Positions 1-6,859 of a DNA stretch of 12,348 nucleotides are shown in pieces. Both the position numbers and the translations under genes were made by a program. The notes beneath the pieces are model-generated. The model did not search any database, was not told where the DNA came from, and saw nothing but the letters and a program-made list of their open reading frames with translations. The stretch covers positions 1 through 12,348 of the forward strand of contig CAZTLI010000127.1 of the NCBI GenBank assembly GCA_964614375.1, in the 5' to 3' direction. Position 1 is the first letter of the stretch. Each line of letters opens with the position of its first letter. The stretch is from CAZTLI01 sp964614375. Lineage in GTDB: Bacteria; Chloroflexota; Anaerolineae; Aggregatilineales; Phototrophicaceae.

Positions 1-457
1 CTTCGGATTTCGCGTAGTAGCCCATCGAAAGCTGGTGAATTTTATGGAATAAATGCTGTCGCACGCGCCGCAGCACGCTCTGCCCTGTCCAGTTCATGGC
101 ATAGAATGAGAGACCCGTCAAAATCGACCCTAACACGAACAGGCCAACGAGCAGCAAGACAAGCCCGCCCAATCCAGCAAGCCGCTCATCCACCGGCGCA
201 TTCGCTGCAATGTCGCTGTACCAGCAGGCATCGGGTGTTTGTGCCTGTGGGAACAGATAACAGTCTACGGCCTGTCCGATGAGGTCGGGTGAAACGACCT
301 GGGTCCATGCCGAACCGACAACCAGTGCCAGTGCCAGCAGCAGGCCAAGCCAATAATGCCTGAAATAGCTCCAGAAACGCCGCAGGGTGTAGCCTGTGTT
401 TTCGGCCTTTGACGTTTCCTGGTCGAGGATACGGCGTCCGCCGTCCATTCCCATCAT
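1..457 (-). CDS. ABC exporter, half B (N-terminal 152 residues; runs off left edge)
   Basis: This is the amino-terminal part of a multidrug/lipid-type ABC exporter subunit; its ATPase domain lies beyond the window edge. The visible part has a charged cytosolic start, a first membrane helix at about residues 36-57, an extracytoplasmic loop with two cysteines (C66, C78), and a second helix at about 95-118. It then enters the conserved region RRVRQHLFHKIHQLSMGYYAK (about 130-150), typical of the first intracellular loop of type IV ABC exporters. Two in-frame ATGs lie at 457 and 454. The first is only 2 nt past the stop of half A, and an AGGAGG ribosome site lies 10 nt upstream of it inside the end of half A, so the two are translationally coupled. 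Adjacent, co-directional halves imply a heterodimer. The start choice between the two ATGs is uncertain. Confidence 0.9.
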   Translation of the reverse strand, partial: MMGMDGGRRILDQETSKAENTGYTLRRFWSYFRHYWLGLLLALALVVGSAWTQVVSPDLIGQAVDCYLFPQAQTPDACWYSDIAANAPVDERLAGLGGLVLLLVGLFVLGSILTGLSFYAMNWTGQSVLRRVRQHLFHKIHQLSMGYYAKSE

Positions 458-459
458 GA

Positions 460-2367
460 TTAATTTGCCTCCTGCGGTGTCGCCGTGTCATCAATCAACT
501 GTGATGTGTAGATTTCGGCATAAATCGGGCTGTTTTCCATGAGTTCGGCATGAGTGCCTATCGCAGCAACTTCGCCTTTGTGTAATACGATAATCTGGTC
601 GGCATTGCGAACGGTAGAGATACGCTGGGCGATAACAAAACTCGTGCGCCCTTGCATTAAGGCATCGAGCGCGTTCTGAATCTGTCGTTCTGTCGCGAAG
701 TCCACATTGCTGGTTGAATCATCCAGGATGAGGATGTGCGGTTTGAGCAGCAGTGCGCGGGCAATGGCGACACGTTGTTTTTGACCGCCAGAAAGGGTTG
801 CGCCGCGTTCGCCGACGCGCGTATCATAGCCATCGGGAAATTCCATGATGAAATCATGGGCGGCGGCGGCTTTAGCGGCGTCGATGACGTCTTCCATCGT
901 GGCGTCCGGGCGGCCAAAGGCGATGTTGTCGCGGATTGTGCCTGTGAACAGATTCGTCTCTTGCAACACGATACCGATTTGTGAGCGCAGACTGTCTATT
1001 GTGACATCGCGCAAGTCATAGCCATCAATCAACACGCTGCCAGCGCTGACATCGTAGAAACGTGGGATGAGATTGATAATCGTCGTCTTGCCGCTGCCAG
1101 TTGCGCCGAGCAGGGCGATAGTTTGTCCCGGATTGGCCTTGAAGTTGACTTTGCTCAACACCGGTTCGCTGGAATTGAAATAGCGGAAGGTGACATCCTG
1201 GAATTCGACAGTCCCCGCGATTTCGGGCAGGGTGATGGCATCGGGTTTATCGACGACATCACTTTTGGCGTCCAGAATCTCGAAAATGCGATTGGCGGAT
1301 GCTGTGGCCTGTGACATCAACGAAATGATGAAACCAAGCTGACCCAATGGCAGGAAGATGTAAACCAGATACAGCGAGAACTTCTGATACTGACCGAGAT
1401 CGAGTGTGCCGCCCAGAATCTGGCTGCCGGCGAAATAGAGGATGACTGCCTGACCAACCTGTGCCACGAGAAAGATAATCGGGAACAGGAAGGCGAAGGT
1501 ACGACTGACTTTCATCTGTTGGTCGAACAATTCGTCGGTGGAAAGGTCAAAGCGCTTCTGCTCGTGTTTTTCGCGCGTGAAGGCTTTGACGACTTTGATA
1601 CCTGCGACGTTCTCCTGAAGAATGGTGTTCAAAGCGGAGAGGCGTTTTTGCACTTCCATAAACAACGGCTGTGCCAACTTACCAAAGAACATGAACAGAA
1701 GCATGGCAATCGGCAAAATCGGGATGACAACCAGCGTGAGCTGCCAGTTGGTCAGGAATAGGATAATCAGAGTCGCGACCAGCAGCACCAGCGCCTGCAC
1801 CGCCAGCAGCAACCCTTGTGAAATGAAGACACGCACCCGTTCTACATCGTCCGTTGCCCGTATCATAAGTTGCCCGGTCTGGTGCTGGTCATAATAGCTG
1901 AACGATAGGCGTTGGATTTTGGTGAAAATCTCATTCCGCATCGTATAGGCCACCCCTTGCGATGTCCATTCTGCGGTGTAGGTCTGGACGAATGAAAAGA
2001 CGCCGCGCATGATGGCGAAGCCAATTATGAGCAGGGCCGCATTTACCAACAGCATGGGCGCAAGGTCGCGGGTTTCTTGTAATTGTGGTGCAGGGACACC
2101 ATATGCCACGATTGCACCTGCCCGTGCAACAGGATTTTCGATGTCGAGTAAGTTGGCGGCGATGACCCCATTGGCAGTGGTGTTGACCATATTCTGGACG
2201 AGTTCTGGCACGCCAAGTTGGGCTAATGTTGCGATGATAAGGGCGGCATAGGCGATAATGGTCGCGCGCCGATAATGACCGAGATAGCGGATAGCACGTC
2301 CGAGCGTGCTGTCACCCGAACCGCGTTCCTGACGACGGCGTTGGGGCATGTTGGCGGTTGCTTGCAT
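460..2367 (-). CDS. ABC exporter, half A (TMD-NBD fusion with degenerate ATP site)
   Basis: A full-length exporter half-transporter of 635 residues. Six membrane helices fall at roughly residues 36-52, 104-127, 184-204, 210-228, 291-313 and 330-350, followed by an ATPase domain at about 387-620. Visible motifs are Walker A GATGSGKT (421-428), Q-loop Q469, signature LSGGQ (525-529) and Walker B ILILDD (545-550). Position 550 is Asp where the catalytic Glu is expected, and the switch residue is Gln (Q581 in VIAQRIST) where His is expected. Both changes are known from the degenerate-site partner of heterodimeric exporters such as TM287 of TM287/288. The ATG at 2367 has a purine-rich AGAAAGAG upstream; an in-frame ATG seven codons in is possible. 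It lies 37 nt after marR in the same direction. The substrate is unknown; drug or amphiphile efflux is the family norm. Confidence 0.95.
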   Translation of the reverse strand: MQATANMPQRRRQERGSGDSTLGRAIRYLGHYRRATIIAYAALIIATLAQLGVPELVQNMVNTTANGVIAANLLDIENPVARAGAIVAYGVPAPQLQETRDLAPMLLVNAALLIIGFAIMRGVFSFVQTYTAEWTSQGVAYTMRNEIFTKIQRLSFSYYDQHQTGQLMIRATDDVERVRVFISQGLLLAVQALVLLVATLIILFLTNWQLTLVVIPILPIAMLLFMFFGKLAQPLFMEVQKRLSALNTILQENVAGIKVVKAFTREKHEQKRFDLSTDELFDQQMKVSRTFAFLFPIIFLVAQVGQAVILYFAGSQILGGTLDLGQYQKFSLYLVYIFLPLGQLGFIISLMSQATASANRIFEILDAKSDVVDKPDAITLPEIAGTVEFQDVTFRYFNSSEPVLSKVNFKANPGQTIALLGATGSGKTTIINLIPRFYDVSAGSVLIDGYDLRDVTIDSLRSQIGIVLQETNLFTGTIRDNIAFGRPDATMEDVIDAAKAAAAHDFIMEFPDGYDTRVGERGATLSGGQKQRVAIARALLLKPHILILDDSTSNVDFATERQIQNALDALMQGRTSFVIAQRISTVRNADQIIVLHKGEVAAIGTHAELMENSPIYAEIYTSQLIDDTATPQEAN

Positions 2368-2390
2368 AGCATTCTCTTTCTTCTGACTTC

Positions 2391-2404
2391 CGTATGGCTA
2401 TACG
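2391..2404 (-). other. Small hairpin in the marR-exporter gap
   Basis: CGTAT-AGCC-ATACG on the minus strand forms a 5-bp stem with a 4-nt loop directly after the marR stop. It is too short and lacks a U tract, so it is unlikely to terminate. It may be an mRNA processing or stability element, or chance. Confidence 0.25.
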
Positions 2405-2923
2405 TTATTTCCCGGGTTTTTGTTCTAACTTGGCACAATACACATTGAAGCGGGCATCAACACTCTGGATGAGTTCGTCGCCTTCGGGCAGGTTTTTTAC
2501 CAGTTCGCGCATCAGCTTGATAAGCAAGTCTGCCGCGTCTTCGCCCATATTTTGCAGGCTGACATAGAGCGGGTCGGTCTCGCTGGTAATGGGTAAGCGT
2601 TCGAGCAGCGCACGGCCTGCGCCAGTGAGTGCAATCGGGATTCGCCGTCGGTCGTTGGGGTCACGGTCTCGGCTGACCAATCCCTTGCGTTCCAGCGCGT
2701 CAATCGTGGGCACAAGTGTGGATGGGTCGAGCGAAAACCGCCGACTGAGTTCGCTGATGATCATCGGCTCTTCTTCCAGCGTGTGCATAATCCCGAATTG
2801 CAACCCGCTGAGGTCGATGTTGAGCGAGGCAAGATGCTGCTCAAAGGCTTGTTTGCCGACTTTGGCAATCATCCCCATCAACATGCGGAGTTCTATCGCA
2901 CGAATGTGTAGTGCATCTGTCAT
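2405..2923 (-). CDS. MarR-family winged-helix transcriptional regulator
   Basis: A probable dimeric repressor of the efflux operon it heads. The winged helix-turn-helix spans about residues 38-106 of the 172-residue form: the LSGLQFGIMHTL helix, recognition helix around SLDPSTLVPTIDALERKGLV, and a wing with the typical DPNDRRR motif. Flanking helices would form the dimer interface. An in-frame ATG at 2953 would add ten residues (MICIHKIGTQ). I prefer the ATG at 2923 because the predicted transcription start is near 2963 and the 2953 ATG lies inside the palindromic operator, leaving about 10 nt of leader and no ribosome site. Neither start has a good Shine-Dalgarno sequence, and a near-leaderless start at 2953 cannot be excluded. 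Two ABC exporter halves follow in the same direction, a common MarR target. The ligand is unknown. Confidence 0.9.
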   Translation of the reverse strand: MTDALHIRAIELRMLMGMIAKVGKQAFEQHLASLNIDLSGLQFGIMHTLEEEPMIISELSRRFSLDPSTLVPTIDALERKGLVSRDRDPNDRRRIPIALTGAGRALLERLPITSETDPLYVSLQNMGEDAADLLIKLMRELVKNLPEGDELIQSVDARFNVYCAKLEQKPGK

Positions 2924-2951
2924 TTGTGTGCCAATCTTGTGTATGCAAATC

Positions 2952-2965
2952 ATTGGTATACCAAT
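2952..2965. promoter_or_regulatory. Perfect 14-bp palindrome, likely MarR operator
   Basis: ATTGGTATACCAAT reads identically on both strands. It begins 4 bp downstream of the predicted -10 box and covers the expected transcription start of marR, a position where a bound repressor would block initiation. MarR proteins bind short palindromes of this size, commonly with TTG...CAA ends as here (TTGGTATACCAA). Binding by the neighbouring MarR is an inference. Confidence 0.6.
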
Positions 2966-2969
2966 TAAA

Positions 2970-2999
2970 ATTGTACGCCGCCTCCTGCGTTCATGTCAA
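2970..2999 (-). promoter_or_regulatory. Predicted sigma70-type promoter of the marR-exporter operon
   Basis: On the minus strand a perfect -35 TTGACA (2999-2994) is followed by an 18-bp spacer and a -10 TACAAT (2975-2970). Transcription is expected to start near 2963, inside the 14-bp palindrome. This is the best consensus match in the intergenic region and points at marR. It is a prediction from sequence only. Confidence 0.7.
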
Positions 3000-3019
3000 T
3001 CAGGTATATATCAGAGTTG

Positions 3020-3036
3020 TGTCAGAATTTGTGACA
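3020..3036. repeat. Inverted repeat TGTCA-N7-TGACA in the divergent promoter region
   Basis: Perfect 5-bp arms (3020-3024 and 3032-3036) separated by 7 bp lie between the marR -35 box and the livG -10 box. The size and spacing fit a dimeric regulator site, but no protein can be assigned to it. Confidence 0.3.
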
Positions 3037-3065
3037 TTCGTTTCCTGATCAGCGACAGAGTCCAC

Positions 3066-3096
3066 TTCGTGCAAATTCGTCAAAGTTCGTTATAAT
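3066..3096 (+). promoter_or_regulatory. Predicted livG operon promoter with phased TTCGT repeats
   Basis: A perfect -10 TATAAT lies at 3091-3096; transcription would start near 3103, giving a leader of about 42 nt to livG. The -35 region is poor: TTCGTG at 3066-3071 matches only partly and sits 19 bp away. Instead TTCGT occurs at 3066, 3076 and 3086, exactly 10 bp apart and ending at the -10 box, with a fourth copy at 3037. A weak -35 with helically phased repeats suggests an activator-dependent promoter, which is an inference. Confidence 0.5.
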
Positions 3097-3144
3097 CACG
3101 CAAAAGGACGCACTTATTATGTTTTAGGCAAAAGGTTATGTTTC

Positions 3145-3996
3145 ATGCAGCATTTGTCGCGATTTGCCCGACCATACGAACAGGACAAACCCACAAATCA
3201 TCCCTTGATTATTGAAAATCTCAGTTTACGGTTTGGCGGAGTGCGGGCGCTCAATGAAGTGAGTATGACGTGCCAACCGGGTGAGATATTTGCCATCATC
3301 GGGCCAAACGGGGCGGGCAAGACCAGCCTGTTGAACTGCATCTGCGGGTTGTATCGCCCGCAGGAAGGCCAAATCCTGTATGGCAACGTCAATCTCGCCA
3401 AAACCCCACCGCACAAACTGCCCTCGCTTGGTATCGCCCGTTCGTTCCAAAATATCGAACTCTTCAGCCACATGACCGTGCTGGATAACCTCATGTTGGG
3501 ACGGCATGTCCACATGCAAAAGAATATTTTCACGGCGCTGCTGTACTGGGGGGCAGGGCAGCGCGAGGAAATTGTCCACCGGCAGTTTGTGGAGCATGTA
3601 ATTGACCTGCTGGAAATTCAGGGGATTCGCAAGCAGATGGTTGGTGCGCTGGCCTATGGCCTGCAAAAGCGGGTGGAACTGGGACGGGCACTGTCGATTA
3701 ATCCGGGTTTGCTGCTGCTGGATGAACCCATGGCGGGTATGAATGTCGAAGAGAAGGAAGACATCGCCCGCTATATTCTGGACATCAACGAAGAATGGGG
3801 CGTGACCATCGTTTTGATTGAGCACGATATGGGCGTGGTGATGGATATTTCAGACCACGTAGCCGTATTAGATTTCGGCAGCAAAATCGGCGACGGCACA
3901 CCCGATGAAGTCAAACAGAATGAATCGGTCATCAATGCGTATCTTGGTGAAGACCATTCGTTGGGACAAATGAGGATTAGTACCCATGACCATTGA
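3145..3996 (+). CDS. livG: Branched-chain amino acid-type ABC transporter ATPase LivG
   Basis: One of the two cytosolic ATPases that power the LivHM permease. All nucleotide-binding motifs are intact in 283 residues: Walker A GPNGAGKT (53-60), Q102, a LivG-style signature LAYGLQKR (about 169-176), Walker B LLLLDE (189-194) and switch H227. The insert between Q-loop and signature (about 120-160) is typical of LivG. The protein has about 18 extra residues before the conserved LIIENLSLRFGG core. ATG at 3145 is preceded by AAAAGG at 3130-3135 with 9-nt spacing, and no better start is visible. It is the first gene of the plus-strand operon and its end overlaps the ligase gene by 11 nt. The liv label describes the family; the true substrate may not be an amino acid because of the embedded ligase. 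Confidence 0.93.
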   Translation: MQHLSRFARPYEQDKPTNHPLIIENLSLRFGGVRALNEVSMTCQPGEIFAIIGPNGAGKTSLLNCICGLYRPQEGQILYGNVNLAKTPPHKLPSLGIARSFQNIELFSHMTVLDNLMLGRHVHMQKNIFTALLYWGAGQREEIVHRQFVEHVIDLLEIQGIRKQMVGALAYGLQKRVELGRALSINPGLLLLDEPMAGMNVEEKEDIARYILDINEEWGVTIVLIEHDMGVVMDISDHVAVLDFGSKIGDGTPDEVKQNESVINAYLGEDHSLGQMRISTHDH

Positions 3997-5905
3997 TACG
4001 ATGCCCAAACAACTGCGCGAGAATGCCCGACTGTTCCCGAATAAAGTGGCATTGCGCGAAAAACGCTTCGGTATCTGGCAGTCGTTCACATGGCAGCAGT
4101 ATCTTGAGCGTGTCCGTGACTTTGCGCTGGGTTTGCACTGTATGGGCTTTGACCGGGGCGACCACATCGCTATCATTGGTGACAATCGCCCGGAGTGGGT
4201 GATTAGCGAACTGGCAGCACAGTCAATGGGTGGTGCGTCTATCGGTGTTTATCAGGACTCGGTGGTTGATGAAGTACGCTACATCATCGCGCAGGCGGAT
4301 ATTCGCTATATTGTGGTGGAAGATCAGGAACAGGTCGATAAAATCATTGACATCTGGGAAACATTGGAAGGCGTCCAGAAGGTCATCTATTACGACCCTA
4401 AAGGATTGCGCCACTACGATGAAGCGTTTTTGATGGGTTTCCCGGACGTTGAAACATTAGGACGCGATTTTCACGATATGAACCCTGCATTCTTTGATGA
4501 ACGGGTGGAGCAGGGGCAGGGAACGGATGTGGCGATTATTTCCACCACGTCGGGCACAACGTCTCGCCCTAAATTGGCCTGTATCACCCATGACAATCTC
4601 ATCTCGATGGGCAAGGGTTTGACGGCGGTTGACCCATTCGGGCTGGATGATGAATTTGTGTCGTTCTTGCCGTTGGCGTGGATAGGCGAACAGATGATTT
4701 CGGTCGCGTGTGGGATGTTGAAGGGCTTTGCGCTCAATTTTCCCGAAGAACCAGAGACCGTCCAGCACAATATCCGCGAAATTGGCCCGCATATCATCTT
4801 CGCGCCGCCGCGCATCTGGGAGAATATGGTCAGTCAGGTGCAGGTCAAAATTGAAGACACGAATCGCCTGAAACGGAAACTCTATCAATTGGCGATGCGC
4901 TGGGGCTATGATATTGCCGATACCCGCTTCGCCAGGCAGGACTTGAGCCTGCTACAGAAGCTCAAGGATAGGCTGGCTTACTGGCTGGTCTTCAACAACC
5001 TGCTCGACCAGCTTGGCATGAAGCGGATCAAATGGGCCTATACGGGTGGTGCGGCGCTGGGGCCAGATATTTTTCGCTTTTTCCATGCGCTGGGCGTCAA
5101 TCTCAAGCAGGGCTATGGTCAGACGGAGACGACGGGCATTTGCGTGGTGCATCAGGACAAAGATATTAAGTTCCAGACGGTTGGCGTGCCGATGCCGGGT
5201 GCAGAAATTCGCATAGACGACAGCGGCGAAATTCTGGCGCGGGGGCCAATGGTCTTCACCGAATACTATAACAACCAGCAGGCCACATCCGAAACCCGTC
5301 TGGCGGATGGTTGGGTGCGGACTGGGGACGCGGGTTATTTTGATGACGACGGGCATTTGATTGTCATTGACCGGGCGCAAGATGTGATGACGCTGCATGA
5401 TGGCACCAAGTTCTCGCCCCAGTTCATCGAGAATAAATTGAAGTTCAGCCTATATGTGCGTGAGGCGGTTGTCTTTGGGGGCGATTGGCCTTATGTGACG
5501 GCGATGATTAACATCGACTTTGGCAATGTGGGCAAATGGGCGGAAAATCATCATATCGCCTATACCACCTATACCGACCTCGCGCAGAAGCCAGAAGTTT
5601 ATGCCCTGATACGCGAGGCTGTCGAACGCACGAATGATGATTTGCCCGATGCAGCCCGTATTCGGCGGTTTTTACTGCTGCATAAGGAATTGGATGCCGA
5701 TGACGCCGAACTGACTCGCACGCGCAAAGTCCGGCGGGGTTATGTGGCAGAACGGTACACTGAGATGATTGATGGTTTATATGGGGATGTCGATAGTATC
5801 AATCTCGAAACGACGATTAGCTATCAAGATGGCAGTCAGGCGACATTAAAGATTGAATTACCTATTGAAACGGTGCTGCCACCAATTGTCGCTGCACCAG
5901 CCTAA
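3986..5905 (+). CDS. AMP-forming acyl-CoA ligase (long-chain acyl-CoA synthetase family)
   Basis: Activates a carboxylic acid with ATP to the acyl-adenylate and then the CoA thioester. It has 639 residues, a normal length for bacterial long-chain acyl-CoA synthetases. Visible motifs are the AMP/P-loop TTSGTTSRPK (187-196), GYGQTETTG (376-384), and the ribose-binding DGWVRTGDAGYFDDDG (441-456) with D448. The hinge region is IDRAQD (461-466), and the likely C-terminal catalytic lysine is K581 in TRTRKVRR. The P-loop has Ser where the second conserved Gly is usual, and Leu after the Lys. No signal peptide is seen, so it should act at the cytosolic face. Its ATG at 3986 lies inside the end of livG, with GAGGA upstream, so translation is likely coupled. 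Its place between livG and livH suggests it activates the imported acid. Substrate chain length or aromaticity cannot be judged. Confidence 0.9.
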   Translation: MTIDTMPKQLRENARLFPNKVALREKRFGIWQSFTWQQYLERVRDFALGLHCMGFDRGDHIAIIGDNRPEWVISELAAQSMGGASIGVYQDSVVDEVRYIIAQADIRYIVVEDQEQVDKIIDIWETLEGVQKVIYYDPKGLRHYDEAFLMGFPDVETLGRDFHDMNPAFFDERVEQGQGTDVAIISTTSGTTSRPKLACITHDNLISMGKGLTAVDPFGLDDEFVSFLPLAWIGEQMISVACGMLKGFALNFPEEPETVQHNIREIGPHIIFAPPRIWENMVSQVQVKIEDTNRLKRKLYQLAMRWGYDIADTRFARQDLSLLQKLKDRLAYWLVFNNLLDQLGMKRIKWAYTGGAALGPDIFRFFHALGVNLKQGYGQTETTGICVVHQDKDIKFQTVGVPMPGAEIRIDDSGEILARGPMVFTEYYNNQQATSETRLADGWVRTGDAGYFDDDGHLIVIDRAQDVMTLHDGTKFSPQFIENKLKFSLYVREAVVFGGDWPYVTAMINIDFGNVGKWAENHHIAYTTYTDLAQKPEVYALIREAVERTNDDLPDAARIRRFLLLHKELDADDAELTRTRKVRRGYVAERYTEMIDGLYGDVDSINLETTISYQDGSQATLKIELPIETVLPPIVAAPA

Positions 5906-5932
5906 ACTTAATTGCAACTATTAGGAATTAGT

Positions 5933-6850
5933 ATGAGTCCCGATGACATTCGACAGTTTATTACATTGACCTACACCGGCATCAGCGAGGGCATATTGCT
6001 GGCGCTGATTGCGTTGGGACTGGTGATGATATTCAAATCCACCGATGTCATTAACTTTGCCCATGGTGAGTTCATGTTGTTGGGCGCGTATGTGTGTTTT
6101 GAACTCATCATCCGGCGTGAACTGCCGATTGTACCCGCGCTTATCATCGCCGCGGTGATTATGGTATTGGTTGGCGTGCTGGTCGAAAGGTTGATACTCA
6201 GGCCATTGATTGGTGAACCGATTATCTCCGTCATTATGGTCACGATTGGCATGAGCAATGTGATAGAGGCGATTATCGGTACGATATGGGGTGTGACCCC
6301 ACAACCGTCGCCTGACATATTCCCGGAGATATTTGAGGGCAGCGCCTTTCGTCTGGTGATTGAAGGGGCGCGGCGTCCGGCACTGCTGCAATATGACCGT
6401 ATCTATACGATGGTGGTTGTTGCCGCTTTGGTGCTGTTGTTCATCCTGTTTTTTCGCCGCAGCAAAGAGGGCATTGCCATGCGCGCGACTGCCGATGACC
6501 AGCAGGCGGCGATGAGTATGGGCATCAGCATCAGCCGGATATTTGCGCTTACGTGGTCGATTGCCGCCGTCACCGCCGGGATTGCCGGTCTCATGGTCGC
6601 GAATTTGACGGATGTCAGTGGCAATATCGCGGGGGTCGGGCTGCGCGCTTTCCCGGTGATTATTCTCGGAGGATTAGATAGTATTCCCGGCGCAATTATA
6701 GGTGGTCTGGCGATTGGCCTCATTGAACAATATGTCAGTGGATATATCGACCCCACATTAAAGAGTGTGATTCCGTATGTTGTATTGATTGGGGTGTTGA
6801 TGGTGCGGCCTTATGGTTTGTTCGGGCAAGAAGTTATCGAGCGCGTCTAG
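5933..6850 (+). CDS. livH: Branched-chain amino acid-type ABC permease LivH
   Basis: Membrane subunit of the importer; pairs with LivM to form the translocation path. The 305 residues are strongly hydrophobic with about eight membrane helices. Family hallmarks are VINFAHGEFMLLGAY (39-53), the ATPase-coupling loop KEGIAMRATADDQQAAMSMG (178-197), and the C-terminal FPVIILGGLDSIPGAIIGG (240-258). I chose ATG at 5933 because TTAGGA (5921-5926) stands 6 nt upstream. The reading frame is open to a TTG at 5912, but that start has no ribosome site and adds seven unconserved residues. It follows the ligase by 27 nt and precedes livM by 9 nt, clearly in the same operon. Confidence 0.93.
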   Translation: MSPDDIRQFITLTYTGISEGILLALIALGLVMIFKSTDVINFAHGEFMLLGAYVCFELIIRRELPIVPALIIAAVIMVLVGVLVERLILRPLIGEPIISVIMVTIGMSNVIEAIIGTIWGVTPQPSPDIFPEIFEGSAFRLVIEGARRPALLQYDRIYTMVVVAALVLLFILFFRRSKEGIAMRATADDQQAAMSMGISISRIFALTWSIAAVTAGIAGLMVANLTDVSGNIAGVGLRAFPVIILGGLDSIPGAIIGGLAIGLIEQYVSGYIDPTLKSVIPYVVLIGVLMVRPYGLFGQEVIERV

Positions 6851-6859
6851 GAGTGAATT

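Noticed and set aside
186..494. 102-residue minus-strand ORF overlapping the end of exporter half A
   Set aside because: It is a shifted-frame shadow. The real frame from ATG 457 reads as membrane helices and exporter loop sequence and is coupled to half A by an AGGAGG site.
2589..3095. 168-residue plus-strand ORF antisense to marR
   Set aside because: Ser/Arg-rich, no recognisable fold, no ribosome site, and it crosses both predicted promoters. marR on the other strand is a clear winged-helix protein.
3649..3672. Aberrant ABC signature in LivG (LAYGLQKR instead of LSGGQ)
   Set aside because: LivG proteins normally carry a YG-x-Q-R/K-R type signature, so this is within family variation.
3226..3825. 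199-residue minus-strand ORF antisense to livG
   Set aside because: Its composition mirrors livG codons and it has no motif; livG is complete with all ATPase motifs.
5912..5932. TTG-initiated N-terminal extension of livH
   Set aside because: No ribosome site precedes TTG 5912, whereas TTAGGA lies 6 nt before ATG 5933, where family similarity begins.
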